A DNA stretch of 5,373 bases from an uncultured Lactobacillus sp. (GTDB lineage: Bacteria; Bacillota; Bacilli; Lactobacillales; Lactobacillaceae). Within the stretch, counting starts at the first letter, position 1, and every line of letters begins with the position of its first letter. The stretch is from positions 1 to 5,373 of the forward strand of contig CALYQE010000122.1 in the NCBI GenBank assembly GCA_945281075.1. Reading direction: 5' to 3'. Below are positions 1 through 5,373 of this stretch, piece by piece. Position numbers and translations under genes: made by a program. The notes beneath the pieces were generated by a model. The model saw nothing but the letters and a program-made list of their open reading frames with translations, was not told the DNA's origin and searched no databases.

Positions 1-39
1 TACGAAGGAATTGATCCTTGGCGAGCAGACAAAATTTAG
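1..39 (+). CDS. C-terminal end of an unidentified upstream gene (partial)
   Basis: Reading from base 1, frame 1 gives YEGIDPWRADKI followed by TAG at 37-39. The stop lies nine bases before the stem of a strong terminator, as expected for the end of a gene. Twelve residues are too few to identify the family, and I do not recognise them. A second open frame begins at base 2 and ends at a TGA at 53-55, inside the terminator stem, which makes it the less likely choice. The neighbouring fructokinase makes a carbohydrate-related gene plausible, but that is context only. Confidence 0.45.
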   Translation, partial: YEGIDPWRADKI

Positions 40-48
40 CAGCAGATT

Positions 49-79
49 AAAATGAGGACTCAGGTCCTCATTTTTATTT
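49..79 (+). terminator. Intrinsic terminator between the upstream gene and the ROK kinase
   Basis: AAAATGAGGAC (49-59) pairs perfectly with GTCCTCATTTT (64-74) around the four-base loop TCAG. A T-rich tail follows, ending at 79. The GC-rich half next to the loop and the T tract are those of a Rho-independent terminator. It ends only 15 bases before the kinase start codon, leaving no room for a normal promoter in between, so it may be a partial, intercistronic terminator. The flanking A/T pairs also give a weaker T-run in the opposite direction. Confidence 0.85.
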
Positions 80-81
80 AG

Positions 82-87
82 AAAGGG
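82..87 (+). promoter_or_regulatory. Ribosome binding site of the ROK fructokinase
   Basis: AAAGGG lies seven bases before the ATG at 95. It is one of the few recognisable signals in the 15 bases between the terminator tail and the start codon. Confidence 0.6.
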
Positions 88-94
88 AAATTTA

Positions 95-961
95 ATGATC
101 AAATTAGGCTCAATTGAAGCAGGAGGAACAAAATTTATTTGTTCGGTTAGTGACGAAAATTTGCATGTTATCGCTAAAACTAGATTTAGTACATCTTCTC
201 CCGATGTTATGATGCCGCTCATTTACCAATTTTTTCAAGAATATCAACCAAGAGCAATTGGCATCGGCTGCTTTGGTCCAATAGGGATTGATCCGTACAG
301 TGAAAACTATGGCAAAATCCTAGCGACTCCTAAAAAGGGGTGGGATAACTACCCTTTTCTTGAACACATAAAAAAACATATTAATGTTCCAGTATTTTGG
401 ACAACGGATGTAAATGCAGCAGCATATGGAGAGTTTTGGCTAGGCGCAGGTCAAGGCCTTCACAACATTATTTATTGGACTGTCGGGACAGGAATTGGTG
501 CAGGAGCGATCTATAATGGTCAGGTTTTAACCGGATTATCTCATTCCGAAATGGGTCACATATTGGTTACTAGAAGCCAATATGATCACTTTGAAGGAAA
601 CTGCTTGTATCATTATGATTGCCTAGAAAGTTTGGCTAGTGGTCCTGCAATTGAAAGAAGGGCAGGAGAAAAAGCAGAAAAACTGCCTAAAAACAGTAAT
701 CAATGGGACTTAGAGGCATATTATCTTGCACAAGCTTGCGTTGATGTGGCAATGATATTATCACCTGAAAAAATTATTTTTGGAGGTGGGGTATCAAACC
801 AAGAGCAACTTTTCCCAAAAATTCGTTATGAATATAAAAAGATGATTGGGGGCTATCTCGAACCTTCCCCGCTCGAAAAATTCATAGTTCATGCCCAACT
901 TGGAAATGACGCTGGTACAATGGGCTGCCTATTGTTAGCAAAAAAGTTGATAGAAAATTAG
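95..961 (+). CDS. scrK: ROK-family fructokinase (ATP-dependent, zinc-motif type)
   Basis: The 288-residue protein has the full ROK (Repressor/ORF/Kinase) pattern. The first phosphate-binding motif is EAGGTKF (residues 8-14). GIGCFGPI lies at 56-63. The likely catalytic base is Asp105 in TTDVNAAA, and the second phosphate motif is WTVGTGIGAG (128-137). A zinc-site pattern is formed by His155 (EMGH) and C170-x2-H173-x2-C176, followed by LESLASGP. FGGGVS (229-234) completes the nucleotide fold. This zinc signature with ESLASGPAIERR is typical of the bacterial fructokinase branch, so phosphorylation of fructose to fructose 6-phosphate in the cytosol is the best call; mannose or another hexose is possible. 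The ribosome site AAAGGG (82-87) lies seven bases before the ATG, which supports this start. Length is normal for the family and no key residue is missing. The gene lies directly behind a terminator and converges on the serine hydrolase. Confidence 0.88.
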   Translation: MIKLGSIEAGGTKFICSVSDENLHVIAKTRFSTSSPDVMMPLIYQFFQEYQPRAIGIGCFGPIGIDPYSENYGKILATPKKGWDNYPFLEHIKKHINVPVFWTTDVNAAAYGEFWLGAGQGLHNIIYWTVGTGIGAGAIYNGQVLTGLSHSEMGHILVTRSQYDHFEGNCLYHYDCLESLASGPAIERRAGEKAEKLPKNSNQWDLEAYYLAQACVDVAMILSPEKIIFGGGVSNQEQLFPKIRYEYKKMIGGYLEPSPLEKFIVHAQLGNDAGTMGCLLLAKKLIEN

Positions 962-984
962 AACCTTTTTATCTTAGCCATGTA

Positions 985-1017
985 AAAAAACACCACGATT
1001 ATTTCGCGGTGTTTTTT
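985..1017. terminator. Bidirectional terminator between convergent kinase and hydrolase genes
   Basis: AAAAAACACC (985-994) pairs with GGTGTTTTTT (1008-1017). After one A-C mismatch (995/1007) the stem continues with CGA (996-998) and TCG (1004-1006), around the loop TTATT (999-1003). The A run on one side and the T run on the other give a U-tract on either strand. It lies 24 bases after the kinase stop and 12 bases after the hydrolase stop at 1029-1031, so it can serve both convergent genes. Confidence 0.88.
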
Positions 1018-1028
1018 ATTGCTGTTGT

Positions 1029-2399
1029 TTAGTTTACCTTAATAAATTCGGTTGGTTTAGCAAGTGCGGGATCAGACTGCAAGAGTATCTTATCGTTAGC
1101 CAGTTCAATAGGGATCAGTTCATGTTGGTATAGTCTTTCTTCAATAAATATTTTCCCGTCGGCGCCCTCAATAATAGGGTAATTCCACTTACCAATGGCG
1201 GCTTTTAAATCACCGTCTTCGTCGCAAAGTGTTACTAAACCATAGCCAGGATTTTCGTAATCGCCAAGTAGTTCGGCACTGGCTTTAACTTGTTGTGAAT
1301 TCTTACCTTTAAGTTTAGCAATCTTGTCTTCACGCACACGGTTTCTTTCTGCCATAATTTTACTTACTTTTGTAGTCCAGTCGGTATCGTGAATGCCCAT
1401 TGCTTCATCGATTGTTTGGTAGGCCAAAGCAAAGATGGACTCGGTGGAATCCATGTTGGTAGTGAAGACAAAGGCCAAATCAAGATCCGGTACAAAACCT
1501 AAAAATGAGCAGTAACCAATGTAGGAACCACTGTGATAGAAGTACTTATGACCACGGTAATCTTCCATCATCATTCCCAAACCGTATGCGCCAAAGTTAG
1601 CACCACCATATGCCCGGCTAGGAGGCATAATTGATTGCGGCTGATAGCGCTCAGCGGTTACCTCAGTTGAGGTTGATTTTTGCGTTTTCAACTGAAATTC
1701 TGCCCAGAGCAATAAATCAGAGATCGTTGCCAGCATGCTGCTGGCGCCACCAACCTTGCCAGGCGCAATAAATGGGACTTCTTGTGTTACATCATTATCC
1801 CTAATATAAGGCTTAGGAATTCGGTCACGTGGTGCCTCTTGATGATTGATAAAGGTATCATTCATGTGCAGGGGCTTAAGCAAATGCTCATGTTCATAAG
1901 AGCCGTAGTCTTGACCGATTGCTTGTTCCATTACATAGGTTGCCACCGCATAAACAAGATTGCTGTATTGCATTTTATATCTGAGTTCATGATTAGGCTC
2001 TAAATAGCCAACGTGCTCGGCTTTTTCTTTCAAGGTCAAATCATGCTTATTCATGTTGGTAAAACGCATCAGATCATGGGCCGGTAAGCCGCTTTGATGG
2101 CTGAGTGCATCCCTGAAAGTTAAATGATCTTCGGCATATTTATCAACTAGCTTAAATTCTGGCCAGTATTTTTTTAAAGGGTCATCAAGGCTGATTCTAC
2201 CTTCGTCAGCCAATTGACAAATAGCAGTTGCCAGAAATGATTTTGAAATTGAAGCTAGTGGATACAAACTGTCTTCGTTTGCATCACCATACACGTGACT
2301 AAAGCTTTCATTTTTATGATAAACGCCAAAGCCAAGACTTGGTAAGTTAAACGTTGATCTTACTTTTTCAGCAAAATCATTAATTTTTTGTTTTTCCAT
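1029..2399 (-). CDS. Cytosolic serine hydrolase, class C beta-lactamase / penicillin-binding fold
   Basis: The protein has 456 residues. The catalytic SxxK is S50-I-S-K53. The second motif YxN is Y145-S-N147, and the third, H289-S-G291, replaces the KTG box, as in many esterase-like members. Other family landmarks are LSHQSGLP (99-106), LKPLHMNDT (174-182) and GGASSMLATISDLLLW (217-232). A C-terminal segment of about 85 residues (from about 370, with LGDYENPGYGLVTL) resembles the small beta-rich domain that follows many such hydrolases. The N-terminus is charged (MEKQKINDFAEKVR) and I see no signal peptide, lipobox or membrane segment, so it should act in the cytosol. This argues against a periplasmic-type resistance enzyme or a wall-building carboxypeptidase. 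Substrate is unknown: esterase or D-amino-acid peptidase activity is possible. AAAGGAG (complement of 2405-2411) five bases before the ATG supports the start. The gene diverges from oppA. Confidence 0.85.
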   Translation of the reverse strand: MEKQKINDFAEKVRSTFNLPSLGFGVYHKNESFSHVYGDANEDSLYPLASISKSFLATAICQLADEGRISLDDPLKKYWPEFKLVDKYAEDHLTFRDALSHQSGLPAHDLMRFTNMNKHDLTLKEKAEHVGYLEPNHELRYKMQYSNLVYAVATYVMEQAIGQDYGSYEHEHLLKPLHMNDTFINHQEAPRDRIPKPYIRDNDVTQEVPFIAPGKVGGASSMLATISDLLLWAEFQLKTQKSTSTEVTAERYQPQSIMPPSRAYGGANFGAYGLGMMMEDYRGHKYFYHSGSYIGYCSFLGFVPDLDLAFVFTTNMDSTESIFALAYQTIDEAMGIHDTDWTTKVSKIMAERNRVREDKIAKLKGKNSQQVKASAELLGDYENPGYGLVTLCDEDGDLKAAIGKWNYPIIEGADGKIFIEERLYQHELIPIELANDKILLQSDPALAKPTEFIKVN

Positions 2400-2404
2400 T
2401 ACTA

Positions 2405-2411
2405 CTCCTTT
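2405..2411 (-). promoter_or_regulatory. Ribosome binding site of the serine hydrolase
   Basis: Read on the minus strand this is AAAGGAG, a near-perfect anti-16S match. Five bases separate it from the ATG at 2397-2399, and it fixes the start of the hydrolase. Confidence 0.8.
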
Positions 2412-2459
2412 GGTAAGCTACTGATCAATCAAAAGAAAGAACAGTAATTTACAGACTTT

Positions 2460-2496
2460 TATCTACCATTCTACCCTAAAAGCAAGCAAAATTAAA
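2460..2496 (-). promoter_or_regulatory. Candidate promoter of the serine hydrolase
   Basis: On the minus strand a TAGAAT (complement of 2468-2473) matches the -10 consensus at five of six bases. The hexamer 17 bases further upstream, TTTAAT (complement of 2491-2496), is a poor -35. A second reading pairs TTGCTT (complement of 2484-2489) with TAGATA (complement of 2460-2465) at an 18-base spacing. Either would start the transcript about 50 to 60 bases before the start codon. The position is uncertain; that a promoter lies in this divergent region is far more certain than which hexamers it uses. Confidence 0.35.
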
Positions 2497-2528
2497 TCTT
2501 CTTTTCAAATAAGTGATGTAATCATTGG

Positions 2529-2573
2529 ATATATATGATATATTTATTAATATAATAAAATTAAATTAATATA
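2529..2573 (+). promoter_or_regulatory. AT-only promoter region of oppA with a TATAAT box
   Basis: Forty-five bases contain a single G or C (base 2537). TATAAT at 2551-2556 is an exact -10 match and would start transcription near 2563, about 26 bases before the preferred oppA start. No good -35 lies at 17 bases. TTGGAT (2525-2530) is 20 bases away, and no TG precedes the box. Other hexamers in the run (TATGAT at 2534-2539, TATATT at 2539-2544) could also serve. The stretch holds a repeated GATATAT (2528-2534, 2537-2543) and a repeated ATTAATATA (2546-2554, 2565-2573). Confidence 0.4.
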
Positions 2574-2574
2574 G

Positions 2575-2581
2575 AAATGAG
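2575..2581 (+). promoter_or_regulatory. Weak ribosome binding site that decides the oppA start
   Basis: AAATGAG differs from AAAGGAG at one base and lies seven bases before the ATG at 2589. The upstream in-frame ATG at 2577 overlaps this site and has only A/T-rich sequence without a purine block before it, which favours 2589 as the true start. Confidence 0.5.
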
Positions 2582-2588
2582 ATTATGT

Positions 2589-4367
2589 ATGAAAAAAAAC
2601 AAATTGTTTACTTCAATTGGAGTATTGAGTTTATCTGCTCTTGCATTAGTTGGCTGTGGTAAAAAAGAGGGTACCAACGGAAATAATAGTGATGAAACTA
2701 AATCTGTTTCCAAGTTTCCGGTTGAAACACCTAAAAAATCAATTAAGCAAGGTGGTACGGTAAAGATTGCGGTTGAGACCGACACTCCATTTTCCGGTAT
2801 TTTCTCACAGGAAATGTCTTCTGAAGACGTTGACTCAATGGTTGCTTCTCCGGGACAAGAAACATTGTTTGATAGTGATGATCATTTTAAAGTGACCGAT
2901 AAAGGTGCTGCTACACGTAGATTAGACACTAAAAACAAAACGATTACCATTAATATTAAAAAGGGCGTTAAGTGGTCCGATGGTAAGCAAGTGGTTGCTA
3001 AGGATTATGAATATGCTTACGAAATTTTAGCTAATAAAGAGACTGCTTGTCCAAGATACAGTAGCCAGTTTGAGCTTTTAAAGGGATTAAAAGAATACCA
3101 TGAAGGAAAAGCAAAGACGATTTCTGGGATCGAAATGCCAGATGGTGAAAACGGCCGTAAGTTGATTCTTCACTTCAGCGAATTAAGCCCAAGTATGTCA
3201 AATGCGGGTAGTCGTTCTCTTTGGGAAGCAGTTGAACCATATCATTACTTGAAAGATATTCCATTTTCAAAATTAAAATCATCTGACAAAATTAGAAAGA
3301 ATCCTTTGTTCTTTGGTCCATATAAGATGGAAAAATTGGTTCGTGGACAATCAGCTACCTGGGTTCCTAACGAATATTACTGGCGTGGCAAGCCAAAACT
3401 AGACAAGATTGTTATCTCGGTTGTTTCACCACAATCAGCTTCACAAGCAATTAAGAGTCATAAGTTTGACGTAATCCCGGTTATCAATACCCAATGGCCA
3501 CAAGTTAAGGACACGAAGAACGTTAATTTCATCGCGCAAATTCCAATCGCTTATCATTACCTTGGTTTTAAAGTAGGTAAATGGGATAACAAGCTCGGTA
3601 AAAACGTTGAAAATCCAAAGGCTAAAATGAACAACAAGTCATTGCGTCAAGCGATTGGTTACGCCATGAACGTCGATGAAGTTAATAAGCGCTACACTTA
3701 TTCTTTGACTTTCAGAGTTAAGACTTTGGTGCCAGAAATCTTTGGTGATTACTATGATAAGAGTGCTAAGGGCTTTGACTATAATCTCAAGAAAGCTAAC
3801 GAAATCTTGGATAAAGCCGGTTACAAGAAGAAGGGCAAATGGCGCGTTCAGCCAAACGGCAAGCCTTTAACGATTAACGTGGCAATGATGAGTGGTGATT
3901 CGACTAAAGAACCAATCATTCAAAACTACATTCAGCAATGGCATAAGGTCGGCTTAAACGTGCAGCTGGCTACTGGTCGTTTGATTGAGCACAACTCCTT
4001 CTATGACAAGATTCAACATGATGACAAGGGAATTGACATGTACATTGGTGGTTGGTCAACACCGACTGAGCCGTCGCCTAACCCATATTACAGTGAGTCA
4101 GCTCCGTTCAATATGACACGTTTTGTTACGGCGAAGAATAATAAATTATTAGCCGAAATGAACTCACAAAAGGCACTTAACCATAAATATCGTGTGCAAA
4201 AATTCCATGAATGGCAACAATACATGAATGAAGAAGCTTACGTCATTCCAATTGATAATTCATATCAAATCACCGCGATTAATGACAAGATTTCTGGTTA
4301 CTCATTAAAACCTTCTGAAGGCAATAATGGTCACCCATTATGGTACAAGATCGGTTATGCTAAATAA
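2589..4367 (+). CDS. oppA: Oligopeptide ABC transporter substrate-binding lipoprotein, OppA type
   Basis: From the preferred start the protein has 592 residues; an in-frame ATG at 2577 would add four (MRLC). The N-terminus is a lipoprotein signal: MKKNKL, a hydrophobic stretch, then the lipobox LVGC with lipidated Cys23, followed by a polar linker rich in Gly, Asn, Lys and Glu. The protein should be anchored to the outer face of the membrane. The rest reads as a family 5 extracellular solute-binding protein (SBP_bac_5), beginning near GGTVKIAVETDTPFSG. Landmarks are ITINIKKGVKWSDGKQV, PNEYYWRGKPKLDKI (from residue 260) and LRQAIGYAMNVDEVNKRY (352-369). Family members bind peptides and pass them to an OppBC permease driven by OppDF. 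Length fits the large lactobacillar OppA proteins. No transporter genes lie beside it, so it is an orphan binding protein, probably one of several paralogues. Peptide preference cannot be read from sequence, but co-transcription with a proline peptidase is suggestive. Confidence is high for family, moderate for peptide as substrate. Confidence 0.9.
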   Translation: MKKNKLFTSIGVLSLSALALVGCGKKEGTNGNNSDETKSVSKFPVETPKKSIKQGGTVKIAVETDTPFSGIFSQEMSSEDVDSMVASPGQETLFDSDDHFKVTDKGAATRRLDTKNKTITINIKKGVKWSDGKQVVAKDYEYAYEILANKETACPRYSSQFELLKGLKEYHEGKAKTISGIEMPDGENGRKLILHFSELSPSMSNAGSRSLWEAVEPYHYLKDIPFSKLKSSDKIRKNPLFFGPYKMEKLVRGQSATWVPNEYYWRGKPKLDKIVISVVSPQSASQAIKSHKFDVIPVINTQWPQVKDTKNVNFIAQIPIAYHYLGFKVGKWDNKLGKNVENPKAKMNNKSLRQAIGYAMNVDEVNKRYTYSLTFRVKTLVPEIFGDYYDKSAKGFDYNLKKANEILDKAGYKKKGKWRVQPNGKPLTINVAMMSGDSTKEPIIQNYIQQWHKVGLNVQLATGRLIEHNSFYDKIQHDDKGIDMYIGGWSTPTEPSPNPYYSESAPFNMTRFVTAKNNKLLAEMNSQKALNHKYRVQKFHEWQQYMNEEAYVIPIDNSYQITAINDKISGYSLKPSEGNNGHPLWYKIGYAK

Positions 4368-4385
4368 TTTAAATAAAACTAGAAT

Positions 4386-4390
4386 GGGGA
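4386..4390 (+). promoter_or_regulatory. Distant ribosome binding site of the proline peptidase
   Basis: GGGGA is the only purine-rich block in the gap and lies 12 bases before the ATG at 4403, longer than the usual five to nine. An in-frame TAA at 4397-4399 rules out any earlier start, so 4403 is fixed even though the site is weak. Confidence 0.45.
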
Positions 4391-4402
4391 TTTAACTAAA
4401 TA

Positions 4403-5317
4403 ATGAAAACAGGTTCGAAGATTATTACTTTGGATAATGGTTATCACTTGTGGACCAGTACGCAAGGTGAAGGCGATATTCACTTATTAGCTTTACATGG
4501 TGGTCCAGGAGGAAACCATGAGTATTGGGAAGATGCTGCTGATCAGTTAAAAAAGCAAGGCTTAAATGTTCAAGTAACCATGTATGATCAATTAGGGTCA
4601 CTTTATTCTGATCAACCGGACTACGATGATCCTGAAATTGCGGCTAAATACCTAACTTATGAGTACTTTCTCGATGAAGTTGATGAAGTAAGAGCAAAGC
4701 TCGGCTTGGATAATTGTTACTTGATTGGCCAAAGCTGGGGCGGTCTCTTAGCCCAGGAATATGCCGTCAAGTACGGTCAACACCTTAAAGGAACAATTAT
4801 TTCTTCAATGGTTGACGATACCAATGATTATATTGAATTTATCAATCGACGCCGTCAACAGATTTTTCCGCAAACAGAAATCGATTTTATGCGTGAATGT
4901 GAAGAAAATAATGACTATGATAACAAGCGCTATCAAGAAGACGTGCAAATTTTAAACATCAATTTCCTTGATCGGCGTCAGCCATGTAAGCTATATCACC
5001 TCAAGCGCATCGGCGGGCTACCGGTATACCACGCCTTTCAGGGCGACAACGAATTTGTGGTCACAGGTAAGTTGAAGGATTGGCACTTTAGAAAGTACCT
5101 TAAAGAAATCAAGATGCCGACTCTTTTAACTTTTGGTGAGGAAGATACCATGCCGTTGGAAACTGCTAGAATTATGCAGCAGGAAATTCCTAATTCACGC
5201 TTGGTAACTACGCCAAACGCGGGACATCACCATATGGTAGATAATCCGGAAGTATACTATCGCCATGTTGCCGATTTCATAAGAGAAGTCGAAGCAGGCA
5301 CTTTTAAAGGCGAGTAG
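4403..5317 (+). CDS. pepI: Proline iminopeptidase / prolinase, S33 alpha/beta hydrolase
   Basis: The 304-residue protein is a family S33 prolyl aminopeptidase with all catalytic elements. The oxyanion-loop motif is HGGPGG (32-37). The nucleophile is Ser111 in the elbow GQSWGG (109-114). The acid is probably Asp248 in GEEDTMP, and the base is probably His275 in NAGHHHM. YDQLGS (61-66) is the lactobacillar form of the family's DQRG-like motif. The cap domain spans roughly residues 135-230. No signal peptide is present, so it is cytosolic. It would release N-terminal proline from peptides (PepI) or cleave Pro-X dipeptides (PepR, prolinase). These lactobacillar enzymes are close relatives, and I cannot separate them by eye; the symbol is given for the family. 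It starts 35 bases after oppA with no terminator or evident promoter between, so the two are probably one operon. A stop directly before the ATG in the same frame fixes the start. The gene ends before a hairpin at the window edge. Confidence 0.87.
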   Translation: MKTGSKIITLDNGYHLWTSTQGEGDIHLLALHGGPGGNHEYWEDAADQLKKQGLNVQVTMYDQLGSLYSDQPDYDDPEIAAKYLTYEYFLDEVDEVRAKLGLDNCYLIGQSWGGLLAQEYAVKYGQHLKGTIISSMVDDTNDYIEFINRRRQQIFPQTEIDFMRECEENNDYDNKRYQEDVQILNINFLDRRQPCKLYHLKRIGGLPVYHAFQGDNEFVVTGKLKDWHFRKYLKEIKMPTLLTFGEEDTMPLETARIMQQEIPNSRLVTTPNAGHHHMVDNPEVYYRHVADFIREVEAGTFKGE

Positions 5318-5352
5318 CTGAACTGCCTTTTACTAATTTTCAAAAACAAAAT

Positions 5353-5373
5353 CCATGAGTACTTTACTCATGG
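5353..5373. terminator. Edge hairpin, probable terminator of the oppA-pepI unit
   Basis: CCATGAGTA (5353-5361) pairs perfectly with TACTCATGG (5365-5373) around the three-base loop CTT. It lies 35 bases after the pepI stop. An A-rich block (5342-5351) precedes the stem, so a gene on the other strand could use it too. The T-run needed on the + strand would lie beyond the last base of the window, so the call is provisional. Confidence 0.6.

Noticed and set aside
2..55. An alternative frame for the upstream gene tail ending at TGA 53-55
   Set aside because: Its stop falls inside the terminator stem, whereas the frame ending at 37-39 leaves the hairpin outside the coding sequence. It cannot be fully excluded.
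1782..2003. A 73-codon open frame on the + strand inside the serine hydrolase gene
   Set aside because: It lies wholly opposite a gene with intact catalytic motifs, has no recognisable domain and no convincing ribosome site. I treat it as a shadow of the minus-strand gene.
1029..2399. The hydrolase as an antibiotic-resistance beta-lactamase
   Set aside because: It has no signal peptide, carries HSG in place of KTG, and has an added C-terminal domain. These features point to a housekeeping esterase or peptidase-like member rather than a resistance enzyme.
2561..2785. A 74-codon minus-strand open frame across the oppA start
   Set aside because: It covers the oppA signal peptide and linker in antisense, and its composition follows from the opposite strand. 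No domain is visible.
4918..4936. A cre-like dyad (GATAACAAGCGCTATC) resembling a catabolite-control site
   Set aside because: It is deep inside pepI, far from any promoter, and matches the cre consensus only in its core. Similar AGCGCT cores occur inside oppA (near 3689) and the hydrolase gene (near 1645), as expected by chance.
4761..4955. A 64-codon + strand open frame inside pepI
   Set aside because: It overlaps the conserved S33 gene in another frame and has no supporting features.
1..5373. CRISPR array, insertion sequence, tRNA, riboswitch or phage-defence genes
   Set aside because: I saw no spaced identical repeats, transposase-like protein, terminal inverted repeats, tRNA-like fold or long structured leader. 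All gene-free gaps are under 200 bases and are explained by promoters or terminators.

Overview
The window looks like ordinary chromosomal sequence from a lactic acid bacterium, most likely a Lactobacillus of the acidophilus/helveticus/delbrueckii group. That assignment rests on the moderately AT-rich DNA, AAAGGAG-type ribosome binding sites, intrinsic terminators with A/T-flanked stems, and a set of proteins typical of those organisms: a ROK fructokinase, a long OppA-type peptide-binding lipoprotein and a lactobacillar S33 proline peptidase. It is inferred by eye, without a database search.

Layout. (1) Bases 1-39 probably hold the last codons of an upstream + strand gene. A perfect 11-bp hairpin terminator follows (49-79). 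(2) A complete ROK-family sugar kinase, probably fructokinase (95-961, +), begins only 15 bases after that terminator, so its transcription probably depends on read-through or on an upstream promoter. (3) A bidirectional terminator (985-1017) separates it from a convergent gene, a 456-residue serine hydrolase of the class C beta-lactamase/penicillin-binding fold without a signal peptide (1029-2399, -). (4) A divergent intergenic region (2400-2588) holds the promoters of the hydrolase and of oppA; its oppA side is almost pure A/T. (5) An OppA-type lipoprotein (start preferred at 2589, end 4367, +) is followed after 35 bases, with no terminator between, by an alpha/beta-hydrolase proline peptidase of the PepI/PepR type (4403-5317, +). 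(6) A perfect 9-bp hairpin touches the right edge (5353-5373) and probably ends that unit.

How the genes may work together. The oppA-pepI pair is the clearest functional unit: one product would capture peptides outside the membrane, and the other would remove N-terminal proline, or split Pro-X dipeptides, in the cytosol. No permease or ATPase genes are present, so the OppA would have to use an Opp transporter encoded elsewhere. The divergent serine hydrolase could also act on peptides or esters, but nothing in the sequence fixes its substrate. The fructokinase belongs to a separate transcription unit whose upstream part lies outside the window.

I see no mobile element, CRISPR array, RNA gene, phage gene or clearly novel system. 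The points most worth a second look are the oppA-pepI pairing and the terminator placed just ahead of the kinase gene.
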